Shown piece by piece: positions 22,441-34,383 of a DNA stretch of 64,000 nt. The notes under the pieces were generated by a model. That model had not been told where the DNA came from. It made no database searches and saw only the letters and a list, made by a program, of their open reading frames with translations. Position 1 is the stretch's first letter. Each line of letters begins with the position of its first letter. This DNA comes from Cololabis saira (taxonomy: Eukaryota; Chordata; Actinopteri; Beloniformes; Belonidae), in NCBI RefSeq assembly GCF_033807715.1, contig NC_084596.1:33680379-33744378 (forward strand), read 5' to 3'. Made by a program: the position numbers and the translations under genes.

Positions 22441-25400
22441 ATCAATGTTCTGCGTGCCATCAGCTCATGTCAAACATACATCTGTATGGGAACGAATTAA
22501 ACGTGCTAAAAGGTCTATTCTTGTCTGCTTTACTCTTACTGATGTCTTGTGTTGTGGTTAAAGGTTAACTGCTAAGTGTTTCATCTGTAACAGAACCACC
22601 ACGGAGATGATGGAGACAACCTCCATCTTCTGTTATCAGTCAGTAAAGAAGTGACCCGGAGAAGTGTAAGTGCTACATCTTCAGCTCAGTTGATGGCAGG
22701 AGCAGAGCAGCTGTAGCTGTCTCCGTGGCTGTTAGGGAGGAACTTGCTGACAGACACTGTTGTTGTCTTCTTCCACAGGCTGCTGCTTCCATGCAGAACT
22801 GCAGCTGCATCTGTTCATGTTAGAATGAGACTCAGATCCGTGACATTAGCAGAGGCAGTAGGTGCTGGCTACCATCAAGTGGTGCAGTTGGCCTTTCAAT
22901 TCACTCTTCATTTATACGTTTATGTTAATTTTATTTATTTCACTGCAAGTTGCTTTGGACACACCGAACTGACTGAAAAATACTTGATTGGAAGTTTCAT
23001 TGTTGAAATATTTTCTTGTCCATCAGCGTGGCCACAGACATGCAGCTCTGGCTTGCAAACGAAAAACACAAGACAAAAGATAAGCAAAAGATATAATGGG
23101 TGTGGTAAGGAAATGGTTATGTGTTGGATAGAACGCCTTCCTTTATTGAAAAATAATAATAAAATACCAACCCTATGAGTGTGACAGGAAATGAGGTAAA
23201 AAGTGGATATTCTGACAGAAACTGTGTAGAGAAACATCAGCAAGAAATGCATTACACTTTTTTAAATACAATTAATGTTGCAGTTCACTTTTCTACATAA
23301 AGGATTAAAGTGCAAAAGACATATTAAATGGATAAACTGAAAATGAAGAGGAACAGAGGACAAAATCAGGGTTGAAGGAGAATGATAAGGGAGGGATGAA
23401 GGAACCAGGAAGACAGAGTGCATAAGGAATGACTTTAGGGACAATTCTGTCAGTTGTGATGAACATATCCAGATGCTATCGGCGTGTTGCTGCTTCTGTA
23501 AATGCCGGACCTCTGTTTCTCTGTCCTATTAGAAGCACAGCAGTTCTGTTTCTCCCATGTCTCCGCTAATGAACGTCCCTAAATGCTAAACAGAGTAAGG
23601 AAGGAGTTTTAGTTTCTCCTCTTTGCCAAAGTGTCCTCAAGGATTGAGGAGACAGCAGGTCTTCTCCCCGTCTACTGTGCATGGACTCATCGCTGCCAGT
23701 TTTTCCTCTTATTTGTCAGTTTCTTTGTGTGTCTAATTTGTCTGGACACAGTGTTTGCTCATTCTGTGTGTTAGTCTATTACAAATGTGTCATGTGCTGG
23801 TCCAACAATTGTCTGGCTTCCTCTTTGCCAGCCCGTCTCGGTCATATCTGCGTGCCAGGTTTCTCTCTCTATTTGATTACCTCGGTTTTACTGGCCATCT
23901 CTGCTGCTTCTGCATGTGACCACACACAGGGGAAATTCATAATGCAACTTTTAAGTTTGCACTTTGTCATTAAAAAGGTTTATCTGGGTAAGAGTTGCTA
24001 ATTTAAAATGGAGCTAATAGAAATGCCAAACAACACAGGCAGGGTTTTAATTAAGAACTAAAGTGTGCCATTTAATTAGCTTCCAATGCTGTGTTTGAAA
24101 ATGGGAACAGGGACTTGCAGGGGCAACTATTTATCACTGGGTGGAATAGGTCATCCAGCACAGACAAATAACAACATTTTACTTTTTCACTGTGCCAGTA
24201 TTTGTTAAAAATACTTACTGTTCTTTACAACATTGTTTCATTTCATTGAAAATTTTGGGCATTGACTTACTCACAGCTCTCTCAATGGGTTGAGGTCTCG
24301 ACTTTTAAATATGAACTTCATTCTTTTGTCTTTCAGTCGTCCTGGTGCAGATTTGTAGGTATGCTTTGGATCATAGACCTTTTGCATTCTCCAATTTTGG
24401 TATTTAATATTTATATTTAGCAATGGCATACTTTTAACTGAGCAACAGCTACGTTATTTGTCCTGCCGCCACAAAAGCCAGACCCCTCAACAGAAGAGAC
24501 ACCAACAACTCAAAGCACACATCAAATAAAATGTCATGTTGTTGTTATTTTAGGCAGAAAATATTTGGTTGGTTGAATTTTTTTTTCTATTCCATAAATA
24601 CAATCTCACCTCCTCCAGCTTTTATTGTGGTACTTCCGGTTACCTGCACTGTGAATGTGTATATTAGCTAAATATTTAGATTCAACTTTTAGATTCAGAT
24701 TTAACATTTATATTTATGCATTTAATATTTAGATGTTCCATTTAATATTTAAATTTAACCATTAAGTATAATTCTAAGTTAACAAATATTGTTGTAAAAG
24801 TGCTAAACTTTAATAACTTATTTAAACATTATTTGAAGCAAAACGTGACAAAATGTTGCTGTTATTTCCAACGTGATCCGTTTTACAAACTTAAATAACA
24901 CCTCACACTAAACAGGAGTTGTTCATTTTCAAAAGTAACCCAGGAAATGGTGTAAAACCAAACCACGAATGTTTTTAAATAACTTTTGTTTAATTGTTTG
25001 AGTATAATTAGCTTGATTCAGTGCCTGTTCTGACACTGGTTTACGTACTACAAATAAAATAAGGTTAATTATGGCTTGTGTTACAACAGACTTTAATAAT
25101 GTATTGCATAAAGATATACTTTTTTGTGATATTAAAATTTACCACGAGACCAGGCTGTTCCACGCAATAGAAATATCTAAACAACAAAATAGGTGGGTGC
25201 ACACATGGCTCCTTATTTTGGTACTTTGGACCTGAAGTTGTTGCCAGACAATCAGAAGTGTGTGTTTCCCATCCAGCAGCTCAGATCTTCCGTGTGTCAC
25301 TGGAGTCTTTTCCTCTGGTGCTGCCTCTCTTTAAAGTGTGTTACTTTATTGTTCTGGTTTCTGTCTGATCTCCAGGGAGAGGAATATGATTTCACAGAAC

Positions 25401-26672
25401 ATTAAGTGGATGGGATCTCAGGGAATAGTGTAGGGTCTGGGGATGGAGGTAGTGCTGGAGACTGTTGGTGATTTGACCCAATTAAGCCCTCCCATCCTCC
25501 CCCCCACCCAACACCCCACACCCCCTACTCCTGTGAGGTTGCTGACTTTCACAGTGCAGTGTGAAGGGCAAACGAGTGCTTCTCCAATCATTGTTCCTTT
25601 TGGGATCAATTTAGCATCTACCTGAACAGCAGCAGCACACGTTTCCCTGTCGTGTGTTTGTCCAATGCTGTAGACTCTCTGAAGATATAAGAAAAATCAG
25701 ACAATAAGAGCACCTGGAGCGACATAGGTTATACTGCTATGTCTTGATGGGCTGAAATTATGTCTTGCAATAGAGTCATTAATCCAAATAGTGGCATCCA
25801 GTCCCGTCCACCTAAATGCTGCGTGGCCTCCAGCGACTTATCCGTTCAAGGTGACGCTCCTTTTGTAAGCCGAGGTGCATCAGGTGAATCTTAACCAACC
25901 GTTCTTCCCTTTAGCTGCCTCCATTATTACCCCATCAACTTCTGTCAGTAAAAGTATGGTTTTACTTTCTGTCGCTGTGTCTTACTCTTACATAGACAGA
26001 GAGTAAAACCTACAGAGCCATGCAGAGACGAAACAAAATGCATAAAATGCAAATACCAAAATAAATGCCAAAATAAGTTGACTAAAGATTGTAGGAGCTG
26101 TGATGGAAAGAGCAAGGCCTCCAGGTGCAATACACGCCTCTTCTGGCACATCAGGTATGAGGCCCGGGCAAGCATCGGGTGATTGATGGCACTGCCGAGA
26201 CAACATCTCGTCTGGGGCCTAGTGCACAAGGGTGCCAAGCAGAGCAGTGATGAACGAGCCTGTAGACCCTACATAAAAATCGAACCTGGCATATATAACG
26301 CATTTCCAGCTTCCTTTCTTAACCTGTAATGTATAGTGATAGAAATTTGTTTCACAGCCCATTGCCGCAGACAGTGATGAATGCCAAAAAGAAATAGAGG
26401 GAAAAGGGAATAAGAGACGAGAGAGACAGGAAGGGAAAGAGATAGAACATGTGGTTTAGGTTTTGTGTGTGGAGTTCAAGTCTTTGCATCTTTAAGTCTA
26501 ATGTTTTTTGAGATGAATGAAAATATGAATTTGTTTTCCATATGCTGTTGCAGTTTTGCCATTTTACCCCGTGTTTGTTTCTGTCAACTTTCAGCACAAT
26601 CATTGTCATATGTACATCTTTTTCTGTTTAGTGCTATTTTATTAATAGGAGAAAATTCAACACATTTCATCT
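22441..26672. other. Noncoding interval, no gene seen
   Basis: Frames up to 144 codons occur (22744-23178) without domain signatures, and several cross AT-rich DNA. A block at 24270-24380 (GGGTTGAGGTCTCGACTTT, then CCTGGTGCAGATTTG and TGCTTTGGATCAT) resembles a decayed dispersed repeat. 24400-24420 and 24660-24780 contain degenerate ATTTAATATTTAGATT-type repeats. No gene was supported. Confidence 0.45.
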
Positions 26673-26680
26673 GCAAAGAG

Positions 26681-27708
26681 TAGGGGTGTAACAATATATC
26701 GTGCCACGAAATTTCGCGATACAAAAACATCACAATACGTGTCGTGGAGGTGACAAAGTGTATCGCGATATTGGGTTATTAATATTAATCTATTGTGTTG
26801 ACTATAAAAGCGCATCCGACCGCGGCCGCGGACCAAAATCTTACTCCGCTCAGAAGAAACTAGTCCCGTTTTACAGTCCCGTTTTGAGCTCTGAACTTTT
26901 ACTTATGTAAGGCTGGTGTAGAGTTAAGCCTTACCTTATTAAATTAAAGCTTTTTCGGGTCGTGAGTAGGATAAACACGCGGGCAACTTCTGCTGAGTTC
27001 CAGTGTACTTTAATGTCCGCTCAACAGCGTAGGATTTTAGAACGTCAACACAGCACCTAGTGCCTTACTGTGGCGTATCACTCCGCCCAATCTAAAACAG
27101 ACTAATCACTACAGATACACTGACTAGTGTCATTATAGTCCCTGATTTACATCAGAATATAAAGAATATATTTATAAAATAATGAACCCTGAATTACCAA
27201 AATAAACTTCTTAACAAAATAAATCTCCTCTTACACTTATAAGGTGAGCATGAATCAATCTTTTTTATGATGTACGTAAAGATGTATGTATTTATTTACT
27301 TTTATTTATTTATTTCCTTTTAGTTGTTAAATTAGAAAGAAAAAAGTCAAATCATACATGAGAGAAACTATTCAGTTTGTTGCAAAATATTTGTACTTGT
27401 ATGAAACTGAAGATGCATAATGCAAACCTGACATTTACTTTTAGTTCAGTTTGTGTAAAATGGTTGGCTTGGCTTTCTCTTTAAAACTTAATCAGTTATA
27501 AAGCATTACAAACTGTAACAATAGAGCAAACGCACAGTATTGTTTTGTATTTTGTGTCTTTCAAATAAAATACTTTTTTTTCAAGTCATATGTTCCTCAT
27601 TCAAGGTTGTTAAAAAAATACTGCTATAATATCGTATCGTATCATTATCGTGACCTCAATATCGTGTATCGTACCGTATCGTGAGATTACTGTATCGTTA
27701 CACCCCTA
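26681..27708. mobile_element. Non-autonomous hAT element (8-bp target duplication)
   Basis: Inverted ends TAGGGGTGTAACAATA (left) and TAGGGGTGTAACGATA (right, complement) differ at one base. An 8-bp direct repeat GCAAAGAG flanks it at 26673-26680 and 27709-27716, as hAT insertions make. Subterminal sequence is full of TATCG/CGATA motifs (for example ATCGTATCGTATCATTATCG near 27630), likely transposase-binding repeats. The 1,028-bp interior has no transposase frame and a CpG-rich island near 26810-26850. Confidence 0.92.
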
Positions 27709-27716
27709 GCAAAGAG

Positions 27717-28675
27717 TCAGACCATGTTGTTCAGAAATAATCAGGTATCTGAGGTGATTGTATTGAGTATCTTGTATGTTCTTATTTCTAAATATGCAAA
27801 CACATGAAAAAAAGGAGTAGTTTCAGTGTGAAACGCATGTAATTTAAGATCATCTGTTTAAAGCAGTTTTTAATGAAATTGATCAAATTAGCAGCATAAT
27901 AATCTGATGCCATCGTGGTTCCTTATGGATATTTATTTTATTCTCTGTAGAGTAATTTTGTACACATATGTGCATTAATAATCTATTGTGATAACCTCCC
28001 TCTGGTGATACCCCTCATCCTCCAAGCATGTGCTCTACAATGCATGTGGTGTTAATACATTCAGGATACAGACCTGTGTACCTGCTGCTGCACACAGCAT
28101 CAACCACCTCAGTGTATTGTTAGCCGATCAAATTGACTTGTCGTCACGAATCTCACAGTAACTGATGAATATTAGATGGGACCAGCTAATACGTCAAGTG
28201 AGGAAGCCTCCCCCACTGAGGCAAGAGAGGCTGCATGCTAAGCAATGAAGCATTGCCCACTGAGACCAAATCTAGGCTGCTGAAAGATTCCTTTGCAATT
28301 GTGTTCACGATGCAGCATAATTGTGGGAGGATTTCATGTAACTCAGAGAGGGGAGAGAATTTTTCTACAGTATTTATGCCTTTGTGTGCTGGAGAGAAGA
28401 AGAGAAAAATGATGGAGTTATTTTTCATGATCAAAATCTACAAACCTCCAACTGGATTTTACAGCAGTTGCTTCTTCATCATGAACTGCATTGGATTATA
28501 TTCTAAAGCCACAGCAGTAAGACAGGGATTTCAGGGCTTACTTACAAGGAAGGAGAAAATCTGTGAGATTTGCATGGTTTTGGAATAAAATCTAAGCATT
28601 TTTTTTTTCCATTGCCTGTCTGTACGGGCATATACAAGTGTGTGAGGATGGAATATCTCAACATATACTGATGCG
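27717..28675. other. Noncoding interval, no gene seen
   Basis: AT-rich. A 117-codon plus frame at 28235-28588 has no recognised domain and no convincing splice or start context. Confidence 0.4.
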
Positions 28676-28789
28676 GATACATTTGTTGGTACCCTTCCAC
28701 TTGAGAAAACCCCACAATAACCATGGAAATAACTTGAAACTTACAAATGTAATAAAGAATATTTCTGAAAGTTGACAAATTAAATTTAG

Positions 28790-29257
28790 GGTGCTTTCAC
28801 AGCTGTCCCGTTTGGAGCAGTTGTTCCTAAACAGGGAGCGTTTCCCCCTAAAGATCGGTTAGTTTAATCTGAACACAGCAACGGCTCGGATGCGGGACAA
28901 AACAAGCGAGCCGAGATCCCTTAGGAGAGGTGGTCTCGGCTCGCTTCCATTCCAGACCTGGAGCGGTTCGTTTGCAGTGAGAACATAATCGACACAGCAC
29001 ACAGAAACACACAGAAACAAACTAGCCACACTCGCTTACGATGCTCCATAGTTGTTGTTTTTCCCGGGGTACGGAAGAGGAAACTCCTTCCGCGTTCATT
29101 TCTGACCAATGAGAGAACAGTTGGTTCGCGCATGGCATTTGTTAACAGCTTTTAACCGCCACAGACGGTTGCCTTGTGAACACAAATGCCACAACAACTG
29201 TATTGATTTAGCCCCTGAATCGGAACAAAACAAACGGGCCAAAGGTCTGAAAGCACC
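28790..29257. mobile_element. MITE with GGTGCTTTCA ends
   Basis: Inverted ends GGTGCTTTCACAGCTG-like (left) and GGTGCTTTCAGACCTT-like (right, complement) share their first 10 bases; further in, CCCGTTTG is also mirrored. The flanking direct repeat is TTAG (28786-28789 and 29258-29261), or TTA if one extra G belongs to the element. 468 bp, no transposase. The 70-codon minus frame at 28921-29133 is not a recognised protein. Confidence 0.82.
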
Positions 29258-29339
29258 TTAGACATTGCTTTTAACTGTGGTACGAAAGAATTTTTAGAAA
29301 AAAAGGAAACTTGTCATGACAAATTGGTTGGTACTCTTA

Positions 29340-29959
29340 TGGCACTTTTCCACTAGTCTCACTTCAGCACGGCACGGCTCGGCGCGGCTTTACACGGTTC
29401 CACACATGTGTTTTCGCACTGCCAGGGGAGAAGCGGGCAGGTTTGGGTGAAGCTGCTGTGACGTACTCGATTGCGCAACCGCTTCATTCATGTCGGCGCT
29501 GATGAGAAATCAGCTGGAGCCGGGAGCGGCTGAGAGTAAAACAGCCCGTCTACATCGCTTTTTTAATTTTTTCTCGACAGCCACCAGGTTTATGAACATC
29601 TGCACCTCACAGTTGGATCACCAAACAGACGTTTTGCGCTTTATAATAAAATCGCCACGAGCCGCGAGCGGCCGCGAGTCGCCTCGCTCTGACTCCCGCT
29701 TCCTGATTCAAACGTCTGACGGCCCCGCCCCCCGACCAATCAGAGGCGCGGAGGGTGGTGACGTCCCCGCCCCCCGACCAATCGGTGGCGAGGAGGTGGT
29801 GACGTCAGAAATAGTCCCTTCTCAGCCCGCTTTCAGAACCTCACTGAAATGGTTACAGAAAAAAGTACCGCCTTGGAGCGGCTCTACTCGTCTCAGCCCT
29901 AGTGCGAAAGCGCAAAACGGGTAGAACCGAGCTGAACTGATACTAATGCAAAAGCGCCA
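29340..29959. mobile_element. PIF/Harbinger-like MITE, copy 2
   Basis: Inverted ends TGGCACTTTTCCACTAGT and, from the right, TGGCGCTTTTGCATTAGT, flanked by TTA at 29337-29339 and 29960-29962. The interior matches copy 1 (14803-15367) in opposite orientation: the blocks around GATGAGAAATCAGCTGGAGC, AAAACAGCCCGTCTACATC and AACATCTGCACCTC have complements there. It is 55 bp longer than copy 1, partly through a duplicated GACCAATC...GGTGACGTC block near 29735-29805. Confidence 0.88.
29490..29924 (+). other. 144-codon frame inside MITE copy 2, coding status doubtful
   Basis: It begins MSALMRNQLEPGAAESKTAR and is open almost to the right end of the MITE. The first 25 or so residues recur on the complementary strand of copy 1 (VSALMRNQLEPRAADSKTAR), after which the frames diverge through indels. 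GC-rich composition alone could keep it open. I do not recognise a protein family. Confidence 0.3.
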
Positions 29960-30329
29960 TTAGAAAAGGATTGAAAATAATTTGACAATGGCTGCATGTT
30001 AAACTGAAGTGTGTCCTGTAATTAACATCACAGGTGTCTTCAGTCTTGCAGTCAGTCAGTTTGACTATTTAAATGGTGAAAAATCCTCAGTCTGCTGTTT
30101 GATATCATGGTGTTCATCACACCGAACGTGGACCAGAGGAGTGTTTTGTTTCAGCTTGTCATCTACAGATTTAGACAGCAGACACTGAGGTGGACAGAGG
30201 GGGGACTGCAGGGCAGTCCCCCCTCATGTGGCTCCTGAAGCTCTGGCCTGCAGACATGCACAGAAGAGAAAAGGAGGGGGCAGACGAGCACAACAAACTA
30301 CAAGAACAGTGGAGAACAGTGATGGTTGT

Positions 30330-30835
30330 GAAATACTTATAATTAATAACTGAGGACTGGGTTTAATAAAGGAAAGAGAAGGAGAGAGCAAAAGGGGTGA
30401 GGGGCACCGCTCAGTGGATGATGTTGGAGTCCCCCTGCAGCGTAGCTCTATAGCAGGGTATCTAGGATGAAACTCTGTTTAAAAACAATTGCTCTAGTCT
30501 GGTCCTGCAGCTGCAGCTATGACTACTGGCCCTAACACACTAGAGTTTACACAAACTAGAGGTTTACTAACACGAACTAGAGGTTTACTGAACACTAACT
30601 AGAGGTTTACTAACACGAACTAGAGGTTTACTAACTAACTAGAGGTTTACAAACACTAACTAGAGGCTTTACTAAACAGAAAGGTTTTAAGTTTGGTTTT
30701 AAAAGGTGGAGGTGGTGTCAGCCTCCTTAACCTAGATTGGAAGTTGGTTCCATAGTAACACGCATAAGGCGCCCCCTCCAAATCTACATTTGGATACTCT
30801 AGGAACTACGAGTAAACCTGCACTCTGACCATTTT
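30330..30835 (-). mobile_element. LINE 3'-region fragment with internal minisatellite, minus strand
   Basis: The block 30702-30832 (GGAGGTGGTGTCAGCCTCCT, GAAGTTGGTTCCATAGTAA, TACATTTGGATACTCTAGGA, ACTACGAGTAAACCTGC) is nearly identical to 59086-59216, where the minus strand still encodes the C-terminus of a non-LTR reverse transcriptase. The lower-coordinate part is the element's 3' untranslated region with a tandem repeat at 30541-30665. Confidence 0.65.
30541..30672. repeat. Minisatellite, AACTAGAGGTTTACT units
   Basis: Six imperfect units of the core ACTAGAGGTTTAC separated by 4-11 variable bases (ACACGA, GAACACTA and similar). Part of the LINE-derived region. Confidence 0.85.
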
Positions 30836-31199
30836 GAATTGGATTCTGAGTTTTACGGGGAGCCAAGAGATGAAAGACACTGTCTTAAAAACCAATATGC
30901 TGTTTAAACAACAAATCCTGATCAAATATAACTCAAAGTTTTCGCACAGTAGTACTGGAGGCATCACAACATCATTTAATCCGTTCCTAAGGTGTTTGGG
31001 ACCAAAAACAATAACCTCAGTTTCATCAGAAAGACCACAGTACTTTATTACATGGACTCTACCAGTTATTTTAGATCAAGGGTTTAGCTTTGGGATGGTT
31101 TCAGCCATATTTATCTGACAGAGTTTGTTCATTAAAATAGTACTTTTATTTTTATTTTTACTTTTTTTTTACCCCTCCCCTGCATGTGTGTGTTAAGTG

Positions 31200-31262
31200 T
31201 ACTGCTGCTAAACAAGTGAGTTTCCCCATTGAGGTAGAAATAAAGGATTATCTTATCTTACT
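31200..31262 (+). repeat. Retroposon 3' tail
   Basis: TTTCCCCATTGAGGTAGAAA followed by TAAAGGATTATCTTATCTTA is the typical end of a fish non-LTR element: a CCCC...GG..AATAAAG block and a short TTATC repeat tail. Confidence 0.5.
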
Positions 31263-31267
31263 TCTTT

Positions 31268-31885
31268 TCAGAGTTAGCTATGGTGTTCCTCAGGGCTCTG
31301 GACCTGGATCAGCTTACTCTGTAAATCAGGTAATATCCTCAGAAATCGCAATATTCAAGATCCATACATTTGTTACGTCAAGGCCAACCTACTACATACC
31401 ATTTTTAGCTGGATGTTCAAATACTCCAAATTGCTGCTGCCAGAATTCTAACTGATACTGCCAAGAGAAATCACATCTCAAGCCGCTCTGCACTGGTTTA
31501 TCTGTTAAATTTAAGATACATTTTGAGATTCTCTTAATATTCAAAGCCCTAAAAGACTTCCTCTATCTTAAAAAGTATCGCTGTTCGAGAACAATTTGCA
31601 AAGTGGCCAAGTCCAGCTTCTGGTTTTTAAGCTCCTTTCCTCTTTAACCAGCTGGTGGTTTGGGGACAAACACTGACTCCCTCTCAGTAAGCTTCAGACT
31701 TCTTGAAAAAGGCTCTCACTGATTTTGTCTTGACAAAACCTTTTGTTTTTTTATGTATTTTATCATTGGTTTTAACTGTGTAACCTAATTTCATTTTTCA
31801 TATATTGCTTTGCCTACTTTCCATAAAGCATTTTGAATAGCACTTGCATTTGAAATGTGCTATAAAATTAAAGATGAAAGTTAAG
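31268..31885 (+). mobile_element. Decayed LINE reverse-transcriptase segment and 3' end, plus strand
   Basis: At 31270-31310 the frame reads VSYGVPQGSGPG, matching the reverse-transcriptase motif YGVPQGSVLGP. Further on, scattered frames give LQNSN-like and RILTDTAKRNHI and ALHWF.C and DSLNIQSPK sequence, equivalent to the QNSAARVLT...HI.P.L..LHWLPV..RI.FKI segment of L2/Rex1-type elements. It ends near 31885 with GCACTTGCATTTGAAATGTG then CTATAAAATTAAA, a LINE 3' end. Many frameshifts; inactive. Confidence 0.75.
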
Positions 31886-33067
31886 TCATTTCACAGTTAA
31901 CAGCCTCCTTAAACTCATCTAATATGCACCTTGAATTTATCCCACAGACCCATAGAATATTTTAGCTGCCATAGTTTTTGAGGAAGTCAGACACTGACCA
32001 GTTGCCCTAACAGGATGAGGGGGAAACAGCATAATATCACAAAACTGTTGCAAAGTGGGTTGTGCAACATTTTCTCTCCAGCAAAACTGACTTGTTTAAG
32101 GTATGCTCCGTAGCCAGCTTTTAATTGCTCAGAGTAAATTCAGAGCATAAAGTTGTTAGTCCACATTTGACTGTAGTGCGAGAGCTGCCACGGCAGCCAC
32201 AACTGATCACTTGTGTTCTTTACGATATGTTTTTAACTCTAGGGAGACCATGCTTGCAATGTTCAGCCACTCTCCAATCTGTTTAACTGTGCACTAAAGA
32301 AATGTTTGTGTAACAACATTGTGTGAATCTGCAGCATCAGGTGACAGGCTGTACAGTGTGAGATTTTCACACAGTGGCAGCAGCCCACATAGTGGTACTA
32401 CTACTAATGAACAAATGATTGCAGGGTTTAATGAGCAACACAGCGGATTCAAATCTGAAGTTAGTACACAAAAACAAGGGAAGGTGAAAAAACAAGCTGC
32501 AAGTGTTCAGAGATTTGACAAATAGACTAAAAAGCATATGAGCAACATGGTAAGCTTCAGAAGTGCTGCTCGCTTGATAGATGAGGAATTTCAACCTGGC
32601 TGTAGTTTACACATATTTACATGTCATTCCCTTACTGTATGTCTTCGCTTTAAGTGAGGAATATTATTAATAAGAAGACAAATATTGATACCAATAAGAA
32701 ATACTGGTGTTGATAAAATCCTAACAATATTCGTCCTCGTTACTTATGATTGTGGTTGAGAAAATCCTAAGATGAAGGACACGTTCCCAAAAAAGTGATA
32801 TATTAACTTAAAACCAAAACCGCTGCTTAGCAGATTTGCGGGGGAAAAAAAAAGACCAAAACTACACAAACCTGACATGGCACATGGAGTGTGGAAACGG
32901 TACAGACCAGCAGGAAGCAAACGAAAGAGAAGACAAGATATAAACAAAAGGCTTGACGAGACACAGGTGTACACAATCAGGGTAGATGGGACCGGAAGTC
33001 AGGACATAACTTAAACAAGGACATGGAGTTTCAAAATAAAACAGGAACCTAACTAACCCAAACTGTT
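31886..33067. other. Noncoding interval, no gene seen
   Basis: No recognisable domain or repeat with readable ends. Frames up to 76 codons appear to be chance. Confidence 0.45.
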
Positions 33068-33211
33068 ACAGGTTGTAGGGGTGGGCGGTACACCGGTGTC
33101 ATAGTCATCACCGGTGTGAAACTGCGCCACGACATGGATTTTACAATACCGTCAATACCGTAATAAATCAATTATAAAATAATAAGCCTAAATAAGGAAT
33201 TAAAAACGTCG

Positions 33212-33448
33212 GTGATATGCAAGGTTTGCTGCCGTGTTGTGACAGCAAGAGGTGGAAACACAAGCAACCTGTTTCATCACTTAAAAAACACGCACGCCCG
33301 TGAATATGAAGAGGCAACCCGGGCCAAAACGAGCGCAAGTGCGACCAGCAGCTGGTCCCGCTGGGACCGCTGCTCCGCTGGTGCTGCTGCAGAACCAGCG
33401 GAGCAGCGGTCCCAAGACTACACAGCTTTCACTGCAGGCATCGTGTAG
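33212..33448 (+). pseudogene. BED-type zinc finger of a hAT transposase (truncated)
   Basis: The frame reads VICKVCCRVVTARGGNTSNL and FHHLKNTHAREYEEA: Cys-x2-Cys, then a His-x4-His (HLKNTH), with the GNTSNL.HHL.. core of BED fingers that bind transposon ends. It continues into an Ala/Ser-rich linker and stops at 33446-33448. The frame opens at GTG rather than ATG. No dimerisation or DDE region follows before the other terminus. Confidence 0.8.
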
Positions 33449-34032
33449 GCTACTGCTGCTACAACTTACGACAAGAGTAGTAAGAAATGACAGGGCTTAA
33501 AGTATTCCGGCACCGTGCCGGATCTCCGGCGTACGGAGTTTTTTTTCTCGGCGTGCGAGTTTGAGTGCTTTAAAAAAAAAAAAGGTTTGAGAGAAAAAAA
33601 AAGGTTGAGTCAACCGAGTTCGTCTACCAATGGAATGAGAGGAAAGCAGCTCTGGCTCAACCAAACGAACACTAGCCAATCAGAAGTGGAGCTGGGCGGG
33701 TCTTTGACGGCAGCGGAGCGCAGAGCGCTGTTTCAACCTGCCGGAATACCAGCCACCGACTTCAAGATGGAGAAAAAATGTATGAATGTCGGTTTAAAAG
33801 AATCTTTTTGCCCAAAAGAAAGAAAGAGTGACAAAAAAATACCCATAACCATGTTCTTCTCTCGAAAAAACACACCTGTACCGCGGGCTTTAGAAGAAAA
33901 TTAGAGAATAAGAGAATAAAATTAAGGGAAATTTTCGACCACCCGCTGTCCAACCAGCCCAACCGAGGTCCAGTATTACATTTTAAGACAGGTTTACAAA
34001 ATATTTAAAATATAATATAATAAAAATAAATA

Positions 34033-34038
<6 letters not shown>

Positions 34039-34123
<85 letters not shown>
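34039..34123. repeat. (TA)n microsatellite, about 42 units
   Basis: An almost pure TA dinucleotide run inside the right half of the hAT relic. Confidence 0.97.
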
Positions 34124-34129
<6 letters not shown>

Positions 34130-34383
34130 AAGATCTTTAGGTTTTTTGCCAAATAAGTATGTTGAGAATGCATAATACTCTCCCATGTCTCTTTTTGATA
34201 AGGATACCTACCATTTACTTATTATATTATAAAAATATTAACCTTATTCACATAAAGGGACAGGACAGGCTACTCCTCCCAAAACGTACCAAAAAATACC
34301 GTGATATTATACCGTCACCGTTCAAAAGATGAAAAATACCGTGATATTAATTTTAGGTCATATCGCCCACCCCTAACAGGTTG

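Larger units (their letters stand above)
28676..30143 (+). mobile_element. Decayed Tc1-like transposon, third family, copy 2 (5' part only, split by two MITEs)
   Basis: It starts with GATACATTTGTTGGTACCC, the usual left end of this fish Tc1 family. It runs into the first MITE at 28789, resumes at 29258 (TTAGACATTGCTTTTAACTG), is interrupted again at 29340-29959, resumes with GAAAAGGATTGAAAATAATT, and breaks off after GGACCAGAGGAGTG. Alignment with copy 1 at 21100-21340, which lacks both MITEs, confirms the order. No transposase domain remains. Confidence 0.78.
33076..34375 (+). mobile_element. hAT transposon relic (8-bp target duplication)
   Basis: Ends TAGGGGTGGGCGGTA (left) and TAGGGGTGGGCGATA (right, complement) differ at one base. 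The 8-bp direct repeat ACAGGTTG lies at 33068-33075 and 34376-34383. Subterminal AATACCG and CCGGTG motifs are repeated at both sides. A BED-type zinc-finger remnant at 33212 is the start of a hAT transposase; the catalytic domain is gone. The middle (about 33495-33960) has a different character, with an own poly-A/poly-T hairpin area and a 129-codon frame, and may be another nested insertion. A (TA)n tract lies at 34039-34123. Confidence 0.92.

Noticed and set aside
22744..23178. 144-codon plus-strand frame as a gene
   Set aside because: Mixed hydrophobic and low-information composition, no domain, AT-rich 3' half; probably chance.
28235..28588. 117-codon plus-strand frame as a gene
   Set aside because: Composition and context do not support coding and no family was recognised.
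30541..30672. CRISPR-like or regulatory repeat
   Set aside because: A short imperfect minisatellite inside a common LINE-derived repeat.
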